Source of the DNA: an actinobacterium SCGC AAA044-N04
Lineage (GTDB): Bacteria; Actinomycetota; Actinomycetes; Nanopelagicales; Nanopelagicaceae
Assembly: GCA_000378885.1 (NCBI GenBank)
Contig: KB900456.1
Span: 239,385-303,384, forward strand
Direction of reading: 5' to 3'
DNA: 64,000 nucleotides
Positions 34,253-43,236 of this stretch are shown in pieces. The position numbers were made by a program, and so were the translations under genes. Each line of letters begins with the position of its first letter. The first letter of the stretch is position 1. The notes beneath the pieces were generated by a model. That model was given only the letters and a program-made list of their open reading frames with translations, was not told the DNA's origin and did no database searches.

Positions 34253-34975
34253 ATGCCCGGTACACGAGGAACGTATCGGCGGGTGCTCCTTAAACTTTCT
34301 GGAGAAGTTTTTGGCGGAGCTAAAGGCATTGGTGTTGATCCCGATGTTGTGCAAGATATCGCTAAACAAATCGCAGATGTGGCCCGAAGTGGCGTACAAG
34401 TAGCCATCGTTGTTGGTGGCGGTAACTATTTCCGTGGAGCCGAACTATCCCAGCGTGGAATGGATCGCTCACGAGCTGACTACATGGGAATGCTTGGAAC
34501 GGTAATGAACTGCCTAGCACTTCAAGATTTTCTAGAAAAAGAAGGCGTTCAAACTCGTGTTCAGACTGCAATCACTATGGGTCAAGTTGCTGAGCCTTAC
34601 ATTCCACTTCGCGCAATTCGCCACCTTGAAAAAGGTCGCGTAGTAATTTTTGGTGCAGGGGCAGGAATGCCATTCTTTACAACAGATACCGTTTCAGCCC
34701 AGCGCGCACTTGAAATTGGAGCCGAAGCATTACTTCTGGCCAAGAGTGGTGTTGATGGTGTTTACAGCGCAGATCCTAAGAAAGATAAATCAGCAGTTAA
34801 ATATGATGCGATTTCATATGATGAAGTCTTGAGCAAATCCCTAGCAGTGGCTGATGCCGCAGCTTTTGCCCTTTGCCGGGAAAATAAGCTTCCCATTGTT
34901 ATTTTCGACTTAATGAAAAATGGCAATATCGCGCGCGCTGTGCGCGGGGAAACAATAGGAACATTGGTTTCTTAG
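34253..34975 (+). CDS. pyrH: UMP kinase PyrH
   Basis: PyrH phosphorylates UMP to UDP. The 240-residue amino-acid-kinase-fold protein has [53 protein letters not shown] and [20 protein letters not shown] lies 7 nt before ATG 34253. TAGAAT at 34213-34218 may be a -10 box, but the -35 is unclear. Confidence 0.97.
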   Translation: MPGTRGTYRRVLLKLSGEVFGGAKGIGVDPDVVQDIAKQIADVARSGVQVAIVVGGGNYFRGAELSQRGMDRSRADYMGMLGTVMNCLALQDFLEKEGVQTRVQTAITMGQVAEPYIPLRAIRHLEKGRVVIFGAGAGMPFFTTDTVSAQRALEIGAEALLLAKSGVDGVYSADPKKDKSAVKYDAISYDEVLSKSLAVADAAAFALCRENKLPIVIFDLMKNGNIARAVRGETIGTLVS

Positions 34976-35049
34976 TTCAAATTTTTATAGAGCCAGGTCG
35001 GAAATTGCCGATAGAATCAAAGAATTAGGAAAACCCCAAGGGAGAAGTC

Positions 35050-35613
35050 ATGGCAGATGTAGCAAGCGCCCTCAAAGACGCTGACACGAAGATGAGTAAA
35101 GCTGTTGAGGTAGCAAAGGATGATTTTGCTTCTATTCGAACCGGCCGTGCGCACCCATCAATGTTTAACAAAATTATGGTCGATTACTACGGCACATACA
35201 CAGCGCTCTCACAATTAGCTTCCATTCAAGTTCCTGAAGCCCGAATGGCCACCATCGCACCTTTTGATAAAGGCTCAATGGCAAGTATTGAAAAAGCAAT
35301 TCGCGAATCTGACTTAGGCGTCAACCCTGGAAATGATGGCGTTGTTATTCGTATTAATTTCCCACAATTAACTGAAGAGCGACGTAAGGAATTTATAAAG
35401 GTAGCAAAAGGCAAAGCTGAAGATTCAAAGGTTTCTATGCGAAACATTCGCCGTGCGGCAAAAGAATCCATGGAAAAGATGGAAAAAGATGGCGAGATCG
35501 GAAAAGATGATTTAGCTCGCGGCGAAAAGGAACTTGAGAAAATAACATCAGATCACGTTGCAAAGATTGATGAACTCTTAAAGCACAAGGAGGCCGAACT
35601 CCTAGAAGTCTAA
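35050..35613 (+). CDS. frr: ribosome recycling factor
   Basis: This 187-residue RRF splits post-termination ribosomes together with EF-G. It has the two-domain pattern with [46 protein letters not shown] and [22 protein letters not shown] lies upstream of ATG 35050. TAGAAT at about 35012 may be a -10 box. It ends 14 nt before the cdsA start. Confidence 0.97.
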   Translation: MADVASALKDADTKMSKAVEVAKDDFASIRTGRAHPSMFNKIMVDYYGTYTALSQLASIQVPEARMATIAPFDKGSMASIEKAIRESDLGVNPGNDGVVIRINFPQLTEERRKEFIKVAKGKAEDSKVSMRNIRRAAKESMEKMEKDGEIGKDDLARGEKELEKITSDHVAKIDELLKHKEAELLEV

Positions 35614-35627
35614 GGAGTTTGTCACTT

Positions 35628-36473
35628 ATGTCTGATTTTCAATCGATAAATGAGGCGATAAACAAGAAGGCTGGGCGAAAGCTCGGTCCTTCAATTGTGG
35701 TCTCACTATCTCTGATTGCTCTGGTGTGGTTTGCCCTTGCTTATCACCGTGAGGTATTTGCAGTTGTTGTCGCAGTTGCAGTGCTCTTAGGTATTCGTGA
35801 AATGGTTCGAGCTTTTAGTGCTCGCGGCATTTATATTTCTGTAGTTTCTCTTGCAGTTGGGGCGTTGGCTCTAACTTATGCAACATGGAACGGTGGGGCA
35901 GCAGGTTTAGCAATTGCAACTGCTATCGCTATTCCACTTTTGCTCATTCAGCTTTTGACTAAAGGCCCAGATGGTTTTGTGCAAAGTGCGACAGCAACTA
36001 CCTTTTCACTGCTTTATCTACCATTTCTAGGTGGCTTCCTTATTCTTCTAGCTAAGCCAAGCACAGGCTTAGAGCGCGTAATGACTTTTGTTGTCTTAGT
36101 TGGCTGCAACGATACTTTTGGCTATGTCGTTGGAGTTCTATTTGGAAAGCACCCACTTGTTCCAGTAATTAGCCCAAAGAAGAGTTGGGAAGGCTTAATT
36201 GGTTCCATCGTGTTCACTGTTATTGGTGGGTCACTGGCATTTAAATACATCATGACAATGCATTGGTGGATTGGCGCAGTAGTTGGACTCATGATTGTTT
36301 TTACCGCCACATGCGGTGATCTGATTGAAAGTGCAATGAAGCGCGACCTACAGCTTAAAGATATGGGCACGTTACTTCCTGGCCATGGCGGAATCTTGGA
36401 TCGTCTTGATTCAGTTTTGATTTCAGCCCCAGCTCTCTGGCTTGCATTAGAGCTTGTGAAGCGCTGGCTATGA
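35628..36473 (+). CDS. cdsA: phosphatidate cytidylyltransferase CdsA
   Basis: CdsA makes CDP-diacylglycerol for phospholipid synthesis in the inner membrane. The 281-residue polytopic protein has about seven hydrophobic segments and the CDP-transferase signature [19 protein letters not shown] followed by ILDRLDS. The frame also has a TTG at 35619, but AAGGAG at 35612-35617 fits ATG 35628 (10 nt) and is too close to the TTG. It overlaps rlmN by 4 nt. Confidence 0.94.
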   Translation: MSDFQSINEAINKKAGRKLGPSIVVSLSLIALVWFALAYHREVFAVVVAVAVLLGIREMVRAFSARGIYISVVSLAVGALALTYATWNGGAAGLAIATAIAIPLLLIQLLTKGPDGFVQSATATTFSLLYLPFLGGFLILLAKPSTGLERVMTFVVLVGCNDTFGYVVGVLFGKHPLVPVISPKKSWEGLIGSIVFTVIGGSLAFKYIMTMHWWIGAVVGLMIVFTATCGDLIESAMKRDLQLKDMGTLLPGHGGILDRLDSVLISAPALWLALELVKRWL

Positions 36474-37597
36474 GTGTTCCTGAGATTAAATTAGTTTTCG
36501 ATGAGCCAGTTCAGCGCAAGAAGACCCCTAAGCATCTAGCTGACTACTCACCTGAAGAGCGCCGTGAACTGGCAAAAACTTTAGGCCTACCTGCATTTCG
36601 TGCCAACCAAGTAGCCACCCATTACTTCACGCATTTATCTAATGATCCAGAAAATTGGACTGATATTCCTGCAGAGATGCGTCAGACAATTGCAGAACAG
36701 TTCACTCCTAAACTCATTGAGCTCGTTCGCTCAGTTGAGTGTGATGGCGGGATGACACGCAAAGATCTTTGGAAACTCCATGACGGAGTTTTAGTGGAGT
36801 CAGTTTTGATGCGTTATACCGATCGCGTAACTGTGTGCATTTCATCCCAAGCTGGTTGTGGAATGAACTGCCCATTTTGTGCAACTGGACAAGCAGGACT
36901 TACTCGAAACTTGAGTGCAGGAGAAATCACAGAGCAAATCGTTGCGGCAGCTCGGGCATGCGCAAATGGCGAATTACCTGGAGGAGAAGCCCGTCTTTCA
37001 AATATCGTCTTTATGGGCATGGGCGAACCTCTTGCCAATTACAACGCAGTGATACGAACATTGCGAAACATCACTGACCCAAACCCTGACGGATTAGGAA
37101 TCAGTGCACGTTCTGTCGTTGTATCTACTGTTGGTTTAGTTAACGGAATTGAAAAGCTAACCGAGGAAGGGCTTTCAGTTACTTTGGCCGTTTCACTTCA
37201 CACCCCAGATGATGAACTTCGTGACACCTTGGTTCCAATCAACTCGAGATGGAAAATTAAGGAAGTGTTAGCTGCAGCCGATGCTTATGAGAAGAAGACG
37301 GGACGACGTTATTCAATCGAATACGCCTTAATCCGAGATATCAATGATCAATCATGGAGATCAGATTTGCTTGGCCGGTTGCTGAAAAACCGTAATGCCC
37401 ACGTTAATTTAATTCCCCTCAATCCCACTCCTGGTTCTAAGTGGACTGCTTCTCGTCGAGAAGATGAAGCTGAGTTTGTCCGCATATTGGAAAGTTACGG
37501 GGTTCCTGTCACAGTGCGAGATACCAGAGGCCGTGAAATTGATGGGGCCTGTGGTCAACTAGCGGCTGCAGAAAAAGGTAAAAGCCCTACTGGTTAG
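36470..37597 (+). CDS. rlmN: 23S rRNA (adenine2503-C2)-methyltransferase RlmN
   Basis: RlmN is a radical-SAM enzyme that methylates A2503 of 23S rRNA and A37 of some tRNAs. The 375-residue protein has the CxxxCxxC cluster motif at Cys130, Cys134 and Cys137 (GCGMNCPFC). It also has [13 protein letters not shown], the [12 protein letters not shown] segment and the C-terminal catalytic Cys in DGACGQLA. The start overlaps the cdsA stop. In many actinobacteria dxr follows closely. Here the polyamine module lies between them. Confidence 0.96.
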   Translation: MSVPEIKLVFDEPVQRKKTPKHLADYSPEERRELAKTLGLPAFRANQVATHYFTHLSNDPENWTDIPAEMRQTIAEQFTPKLIELVRSVECDGGMTRKDLWKLHDGVLVESVLMRYTDRVTVCISSQAGCGMNCPFCATGQAGLTRNLSAGEITEQIVAAARACANGELPGGEARLSNIVFMGMGEPLANYNAVIRTLRNITDPNPDGLGISARSVVVSTVGLVNGIEKLTEEGLSVTLAVSLHTPDDELRDTLVPINSRWKIKEVLAAADAYEKKTGRRYSIEYALIRDINDQSWRSDLLGRLLKNRNAHVNLIPLNPTPGSKWTASRREDEAEFVRILESYGVPVTVRDTRGREIDGACGQLAAAEKGKSPTG

Positions 37598-37613
37598 GCC
37601 AGGATGGAATTGG

Positions 37614-37619
37614 TAGGCT
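37614..37619 (+). promoter_or_regulatory. putative -10 box for the leaderless aldehyde dehydrogenase gene
   Basis: TAGGCT ends 7 nt before ATG 37627. The gap has no Shine-Dalgarno. It would start the polyamine module transcript. The -35 is weak. Confidence 0.45.
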
Positions 37620-37626
37620 CAATTCC

Positions 37627-39051
37627 ATGGAAAAGTTAACTAACTTCATTAATGGCAAAGCCGTCGATTCAACATCCGGTGAAAGCTCGCCACTGATTAA
37701 CCCGTCAACAGGCAAAGAGTATGCCCGTGCACCTAAATCAAATGCCGCAGATGTTGATGCAGCTTTTAAAGCTGCAAGTGATGCATTCCCAGGTTGGCGT
37801 GATTCCACTCCATCGCAGCGTCAGAAAGCTTTACTGAAAATTGCAGATGCCATTGAATCTCGCGCAGATGAAATTATTGCAATTGAAACAACTAATACAG
37901 GCAAACCAATCTCTTTAACAACTTCAGAAGAAGTACCACCGATGGTGGACCAGATTCGTTTCTTTGCTGGGGCTGCACGAAATCTAGAAGGAAAATCTGC
38001 TGGTGAATACATGCCAGGTATGACTTCTATGATTCGCCGCGAACCAGTCGGAGTTATTGGACAAGTAACACCATGGAACTATCCAATGATGATGGCTGTG
38101 TGGAAGTGGGCTCCGGCAATTGCTGCAGGTAACACGGTTGTGTTAAAGCCAAGTGATACAACACCGGCATCAACTGTGTGGATGGCCAACGTTATGTCAG
38201 ATTTTTTACCAGCAGGTGTTTTTAATGTTGTGTGTGGTGAACGCGAAACTGGACGTATGGTTGTTGAACACAAACGACCTGACATGGTTTCAATCACTGG
38301 TTCAGTAGGTGCTGGAATTCAAGTTGCACAATCTGCAGCCACGCAACTCAAGCGCGTGCACTTAGAGCTCGGTGGTAAAGCACCAGTTGTAGTTTTTGCT
38401 GATGCAGATCTAGCCGCAGCAGCTGAAGGAATTGCTATTGCTGGATATTTCAATGCTGGCCAGGACTGCACAGCTGCCACACGCGTAATTGTTGAAGCCA
38501 GTGTTTATGATGAATTTGTCGCACTTTTGACCGAGCAAGCTAAGGGCATTGCTATTGGTGCTCCATCAGAAGATGTTTTCTTGGGACCAGTTAATAATGC
38601 AAACCAGTTAGCCCGTGTGAGCGCCTTCTTTGATCGCCTCCCTTCCCACGCAAAGGTGATGACAGGTGGAAAGGCGCTAGATAAGCCAGGTTTCTTCTTC
38701 CCAGCAACCGTAGTTGCCGACTTAAAGCAAGATGACGAGATGATTCAGAGTGAAATCTTTGGTCCAGTCATTACTGTTCAAAAATTTAGCGATGAAGCCG
38801 ATGCGATTTCAAAGGCCAACGGGGTCGAGTATGGCTTGGCATCTAGCGTGTGGACCAAGGACCACGGCCGTGCGATGAGAATAGCAAAGGCCTTTGACTT
38901 TGGTTGTGTCTGGATCAATACCCATATCCCTGTTGTCGCCGAAATGCCCCATGGAGGTTTCAAGCGCTCAGGTTATGGAAAGGATCTTTCTGCCTACGGA
39001 TTTGAGGATTACACCCGAATCAAGCACGTTATGACCAACCTTGGGGCGTAG
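37627..39051 (+). CDS. aldehyde dehydrogenase, probably 4-aminobutyraldehyde dehydrogenase
   Basis: This 474-residue NAD(P)-dependent aldehyde dehydrogenase has the NAD-binding region IGQVTPWNYPMMMAVWKWAPA, the general-base Glu in LELGGKAPVV and the nucleophilic Cys in NAGQDCTAATR. The sequence style and its place beside polyamine transport, amine oxidation and agmatinase genes suggest that it oxidises 4-aminobutyraldehyde to GABA. A betaine-aldehyde role cannot be excluded from sequence alone. Confidence 0.8.
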   Translation: MEKLTNFINGKAVDSTSGESSPLINPSTGKEYARAPKSNAADVDAAFKAASDAFPGWRDSTPSQRQKALLKIADAIESRADEIIAIETTNTGKPISLTTSEEVPPMVDQIRFFAGAARNLEGKSAGEYMPGMTSMIRREPVGVIGQVTPWNYPMMMAVWKWAPAIAAGNTVVLKPSDTTPASTVWMANVMSDFLPAGVFNVVCGERETGRMVVEHKRPDMVSITGSVGAGIQVAQSAATQLKRVHLELGGKAPVVVFADADLAAAAEGIAIAGYFNAGQDCTAATRVIVEASVYDEFVALLTEQAKGIAIGAPSEDVFLGPVNNANQLARVSAFFDRLPSHAKVMTGGKALDKPGFFFPATVVADLKQDDEMIQSEIFGPVITVQKFSDEADAISKANGVEYGLASSVWTKDHGRAMRIAKAFDFGCVWINTHIPVVAEMPHGGFKRSGYGKDLSAYGFEDYTRIKHVMTNLGA

Positions 39052-39090
39052 TATTTCGCCCAAGAACCCGAATCAATAAGGAGTACAGCA

Positions 39091-40269
39091 ATGGCAAAAG
39101 AGCGCTCACTTTCACCTGAGGCACGTTCGATACTTGGAACTCAAATTTCACGTCGTGCCGTTTTAGCAGGAGCAGGTGGATTGGGTGCGGCAGGACTTTT
39201 AGCTGCATGCGGTGGTGGTTCTTCATCTGCTGGTGGTGATGCAAAGACTGTTCGTTGGGGTAACTGGCCGTTGTATTTAGATTATGACGATAAGACAAAG
39301 ACATACCCGACTCTTGAAAAGTTTATGACACAAACCGGACTTACAGCAAAGTATTTTGAAGATTACAACGACAACGATGAGTTCTTTGGAAAAGTTCAAG
39401 CGCAGCTAAAGCTTGGAGAAGATATTGGTTATGACGTTGTCACACCAACTGACTGGATGGCTGCTCGATGGCTTCGCCTTGGCTATACACAAAAATTTGA
39501 TGCAGCAAATGTTCCAAACAAGGTAAATATTCTTGATTCATTGGCCTCACCTTCTTATGACCCAAATCGTGAATCTTCACTCACATGGCAGGGCATCATG
39601 GCTGGTTTTGGTTGGAACGTACAAAAGAATCCAAAGGGAATTCATACACTAGACGAACTTTTCGCTCCACAAAATAAGGGCAAGATCGTTGTACTTACTG
39701 AAATGCGCGACACAATCGGAGTTATCTTGTTGGCACAAGGGGTGGATATTACAAAGGTAACCGAAAATGAATTTATGAATGCAGTTGACTTTATGGCTAA
39801 GAAAATCGCCGATGGATGGATCCGTGGCGTCAAGGGTAATGAATATGCCGAAGATCTTACTTCAGGTGATGCAACCGCAGTTATCGGCTGGTCAGGGGAT
39901 ATGTTCATTCTTTCAAGTGAAAATGAAGGAAAGTTTGACTTTGCTATTCCAGAATCAGGTGGAACTATTTCAGGTGATAACTTGATGATTCCATCAACTG
40001 CATCTGCTGACGGAAAGAAAAATGCGGAAACCCTTATAAATTACTACTACGACCCTGCAGTTGCTGCAGAGGTTGCTGCATACGTTAACTATGTGTGTCC
40101 AGTAAAGGGTGCTCAAGCAGCTATGGAAAAGATTGCACCAGAGTTGGTCAATTCTGAATACATCTTCCCAACAGAAAAGACTGCATCTCGTTTGCACATC
40201 TTCCGCTCACTCACTCCAGATGAAGAAACTAAGTGGTCAGAGGCTTTCCAGAAGGCACAAGGCAACTAG
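39091..40269 (+). CDS. potD: spermidine/putrescine ABC transporter substrate-binding lipoprotein
   Basis: This 392-residue periplasmic-type binding protein starts with a Tat-like, lipoprotein signal: SRRAVLAG followed by GLLAAC, so the mature protein would begin at the lipidated Cys40. The body has PotD-type features, including VRWGNWPLYLDYDDKT, EDIGYDVVTPTDWMAAR and AVIGWSGDMFIL. AAGGAG precedes ATG 39091. The potA start shares the last base of its stop. Ligand choice (putrescine or spermidine) is inferred from the cluster. Confidence 0.88.
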   Translation: MAKERSLSPEARSILGTQISRRAVLAGAGGLGAAGLLAACGGGSSSAGGDAKTVRWGNWPLYLDYDDKTKTYPTLEKFMTQTGLTAKYFEDYNDNDEFFGKVQAQLKLGEDIGYDVVTPTDWMAARWLRLGYTQKFDAANVPNKVNILDSLASPSYDPNRESSLTWQGIMAGFGWNVQKNPKGIHTLDELFAPQNKGKIVVLTEMRDTIGVILLAQGVDITKVTENEFMNAVDFMAKKIADGWIRGVKGNEYAEDLTSGDATAVIGWSGDMFILSSENEGKFDFAIPESGGTISGDNLMIPSTASADGKKNAETLINYYYDPAVAAEVAAYVNYVCPVKGAQAAMEKIAPELVNSEYIFPTEKTASRLHIFRSLTPDEETKWSEAFQKAQGN

Positions 40270-41417
40270 TGTCATCGGATGCAATCTCTGCACGAGGAGA
40301 TCTACGTCTAACTCGCATTACAAAGTCATACGGTGACTTCAAAGCTGTCGATGACTTAACACTTACTATTCCAAAAGGTTCATTCTTCGCTCTTCTTGGA
40401 CCGTCAGGTTGTGGCAAAACAACAACATTGCGAATGGTTGCAGGATTAGAAGAACCGACTGTCGGAAGTATTCACTTGGGTGATACGGACATAACAACTA
40501 CCCGTCCATATCAGCGCCCTATTAATACAGTTTTTCAAAACTATGCACTCTTTCCTCACTTAACAATCTTTGAAAATATCGCTTTTGGTCTTCGCCGACG
40601 TGGAATTAAAGATGTTAAAGAGCAAGTCGATAAGGTTTTAAACCTTGTTGAGCTTCCACATTTGGCAGAACGTAAACCAACACAGTTATCTGGTGGTCAA
40701 CAACAGCGCATCGCACTTGCTCGCGCAATCGTTAACCGCCCAGCCCTCTTGCTTCTAGATGAGCCATTAGGGGCACTAGATCTTAAACTTCGTCGCCAGA
40801 TGCAGATTGAACTTAAATGGATTCAACGCGAAGTCGGCCTAACATTCGTGCACGTAACTCACGATCAGGAAGAGGCCATGACTATGGCTGACACGATTGC
40901 GGTTATGAATGAGGGCAAGATTGAGCAGATGGGCTCACCTGCAGATCTCTATGACAATCCCGAGACTGCATTTGTTGCTAACTTCCTAGGTCAATCCAAT
41001 TTAATTAAAGGAAAGATCGATGGTAATGATGGAGATAACTTAGTAGTTGATCTCTATGGCCAAAAGGTTTCTATGCCTAAAAAGCGCAGTCATGCAGTTG
41101 ACACTTCTTTATACGCCGGAATTCGTCCAGAGAAGTTTAGAATCTCACGACTTGGCACTCCAGTCAGAGGAAATACTTTAACTGGCGGACATATCGAAGA
41201 TGTTTCATATATTGGCGTTAGTACACAATATGTAGTTGCTATGCCTTGGGGACAGGAAGTGATGGTCTTTGAGCAAAACGATGATGGAGTTGCACCATTT
41301 GATAAAGGTGATGAAGTAAATATCTCATGGGAACCAACATTTACATTTGGCTTGCGTGGCGATGAGGATATTGAAGCGGGCACAGAAGTTAATCCTGAGG
41401 AATTAGAGGAGCAATAA
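40269..41417 (+). CDS. potA: spermidine/putrescine ABC transporter ATP-binding protein
   Basis: This 382-residue ATPase has Walker A GPSGCGKTT, signature LSGGQQQRIALARA, Walker B LLLLDEPLGALD and the switch His in VHVTHDQEEAMT, then a TOBE-like C-terminal domain (about 290-370). The frame is open further upstream inside potD, but GTG 40269 gives the family start and overlaps the potD stop by 1 nt. It energises PotB and PotC. Confidence 0.92.
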   Translation: MSSDAISARGDLRLTRITKSYGDFKAVDDLTLTIPKGSFFALLGPSGCGKTTTLRMVAGLEEPTVGSIHLGDTDITTTRPYQRPINTVFQNYALFPHLTIFENIAFGLRRRGIKDVKEQVDKVLNLVELPHLAERKPTQLSGGQQQRIALARAIVNRPALLLLDEPLGALDLKLRRQMQIELKWIQREVGLTFVHVTHDQEEAMTMADTIAVMNEGKIEQMGSPADLYDNPETAFVANFLGQSNLIKGKIDGNDGDNLVVDLYGQKVSMPKKRSHAVDTSLYAGIRPEKFRISRLGTPVRGNTLTGGHIEDVSYIGVSTQYVVAMPWGQEVMVFEQNDDGVAPFDKGDEVNISWEPTFTFGLRGDEDIEAGTEVNPEELEEQ

Positions 41418-41418
41418 C

Positions 41419-42273
41419 GTGTCCTTTCCAAAGGTACGTGTTCCTTACCTACTTCTTCTTCCAGGTTTTGCTTTTCTTTTTACTTTTTTTATCCTGCCAA
41501 TTATTAACCTCGCTCAAACTTCAACCCAGACACCAATCGCAGGTGGTGACACAGGCCAATACGAACAAACTCTGGCCTTTGGTAACTACATTCAGGCGTT
41601 TGTAGATAATAAAGAACAGTTTGCTCGATCATTTGTCTATGCAACTTTGGCCACAATATTTGCTTTAGTTATTGCTTATCCGCTGGCCTATGCAATTGCC
41701 TTTAAGTCTGGGAAATTCAAAAATATTCTTCTTGTATTAGTCGTTGCCCCATTCTTTACTTCTTTCCTGCTTCGTACGATCGCTTGGAAGCAGATTCTGG
41801 GTGAAGAGGGTTTTGTTGTTCCTGGCCTACGTAGCCTGCACATCATTAGCCAACAGACCACGTTGACTTCAACTTCAGTCGCAGTGGTAGCGGGTATGAC
41901 ATATAACTTCTTACCATTTATGACATTGCCACTATATGCATCTTTGGAGCGCATTGACCCTCGCACAATTGAAGCTGCAGGGGATCTTTATGCCAATGGA
42001 ATAACAGCTTTCCGCATGGTGACTGTTCCACTTTCTTTGCCAGGTGTAGTTGCTGGAACTCTTCTAACATTTATTCCAGCTGCTGGTGACTATGTCAATG
42101 CTGCGATTTTAGGAAGCCCTAATACAAAGATGATTGGTAATGTGATTGAGTCACGTTATTTCAAGATTGTTGATTACCCAACTGCAGCGGCTCTTTCCTT
42201 TACTTTGATGGCAGCAATCTTGATTCTTGTTACTTTGTATATTCGCAAAGCAGGAACAGAGGAGTTGGTATGA
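41419..42273 (+). CDS. potB: polyamine ABC transporter permease PotB
   Basis: This 284-residue inner-membrane protein has six predicted hydrophobic spans and the permease loop that contacts the ATPase, EAAGDLYANGITAFRMVTVPLSLPG (split by the usual EAA...G spacing). The start is GTG 41419, with GAGGAG six nt upstream. It overlaps potC by 4 nt. Confidence 0.9.
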   Translation: MSFPKVRVPYLLLLPGFAFLFTFFILPIINLAQTSTQTPIAGGDTGQYEQTLAFGNYIQAFVDNKEQFARSFVYATLATIFALVIAYPLAYAIAFKSGKFKNILLVLVVAPFFTSFLLRTIAWKQILGEEGFVVPGLRSLHIISQQTTLTSTSVAVVAGMTYNFLPFMTLPLYASLERIDPRTIEAAGDLYANGITAFRMVTVPLSLPGVVAGTLLTFIPAAGDYVNAAILGSPNTKMIGNVIESRYFKIVDYPTAAALSFTLMAAILILVTLYIRKAGTEELV

Positions 42274-43106
42274 GTCAAAAAGTTAAGGACGCCTCTATCC
42301 CAACCATTCCTGCTAAGGCTCGTTTCTCACGTTGGTTTGGGCGCAACCTGCTTCGCATCTACATGATCTTTGGTTTTACATATCTCTTTATACCAGTTGC
42401 CTACACATTTGCTTTCTCATTTAATGATTCCGGCAAGAGTAATTTAATCTGGAAAGGCTTTACCTTAAGTAACTGGCAAAACCCTTGTGGAGCCCCTGAA
42501 GTTTGTAATGCCCTTGGAAACTCAATAAAAATTGGCTTACTGGCCACTACGTTTTCAACAATTCTTGGAACGATGATTGCTTTTGCAATCGGGCGCTATC
42601 AGTTTAGGGGCCGCTCTAGTTCAAACTTACTTATCTTTTTACCAATGGCAACACCTGAGATTGTTCTGGGTGCCTCACTTCTTTCATTATTTTTAGTATT
42701 CAAAATTAACCCAGGCTTCTGGCCAACAGTTATTGCTCACGTCATGTTTTGTATTTCCTTTGTGGTTGTAACGGTAAAAGCCCGCATTGCATCTCTGGAC
42801 CCACGCCTTGAGCAAGCTGCAATGGATCTATACGCTAATGAACTTGAGACGTTCCGCAGAGTTACTTTGCCATTAGTAGCACCAGGAATTGCAGGGGCTG
42901 CTCTATTAGCCTTTAGCCTTTCATTTGATGATTTTATTATCACTAATTTCAACTCAGGCACCTTGATTACCTTCCCTAAATTTGTATATGTTTCTGCCGC
43001 ACGCGGAATTCCCGCACAAGCTAATGTGATTGGTTCTTCAATGTTTTTCTTAGCTTTAGCTATAGTTATTGCGGGGCAACTAGTAAAACGCAAGAAAACC
43101 CGCTAA
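42270..43106 (+). CDS. potC: polyamine ABC transporter permease PotC
   Basis: This 278-residue permease pairs with PotB. It has six hydrophobic spans and the EAA-type loop LEQAAMDLYANELETFRRV. The FSFDDFIIT-like region (SLSFDDFIITNF) is typical of PotC. It begins inside the end of potB. The 130-nt gap after it holds a GC-rich structured leader. Confidence 0.9.
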   Translation: MSQKVKDASIPTIPAKARFSRWFGRNLLRIYMIFGFTYLFIPVAYTFAFSFNDSGKSNLIWKGFTLSNWQNPCGAPEVCNALGNSIKIGLLATTFSTILGTMIAFAIGRYQFRGRSSSNLLIFLPMATPEIVLGASLLSLFLVFKINPGFWPTVIAHVMFCISFVVVTVKARIASLDPRLEQAAMDLYANELETFRRVTLPLVAPGIAGAALLAFSLSFDDFIITNFNSGTLITFPKFVYVSAARGIPAQANVIGSSMFFLALAIVIAGQLVKRKKTR

Positions 43107-43150
43107 CCTTTACCCAGTCCACAACGAACTACAGGTTGTTTAAGAAAATC

Positions 43151-43236
43151 TGCGCTGTGGGGTTAGGTTCCGGAGGACCCGGGCCAACTACGAGTAGTGA
43201 TTGAAGGGGTGATTCCGGTCAAGGCCGGATAGCGCG
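43151..43236 (+). promoter_or_regulatory. GC-rich structured leader of the FAD oxidoreductase gene (candidate cis-regulatory RNA)
   Basis: The 130-nt gap 43107-43236 has no gene. Its second half is about 62% GC by hand count and can fold into a multi-arm shape. TGCGCTG (43151-43157) pairs with TAGCGCG (43230-43236), which ends right before the ATG. Inside are hairpins GGTTC/GGACC (43166-43179), ACTA/TAGT (43187-43198) and TCCGG/CCGGA (43214-43229). A Shine-Dalgarno-like GAAGGGG (43203-43209) is 27 nt from the start, or about 11 nt if the last hairpin is folded. I do not recognise a known riboswitch class. Confidence 0.45.

Noticed and set aside
43209-43232. Eight-codon frame (GTG...TAG) in the same leader as a regulatory peptide
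   Set aside because: The GTG overlaps the Shine-Dalgarno-like site, so it has no usable spacing, and its codons show no regulatory bias.
43151-43236. Possible tRNA or guanidine riboswitch in the structured leader
   Set aside because: The four-helix shape resembles a cloverleaf, but there is no TTC T-loop or proper anticodon stem. The bases resemble ykkC only in short pieces such as TTCCG. I report it as an unassigned leader.
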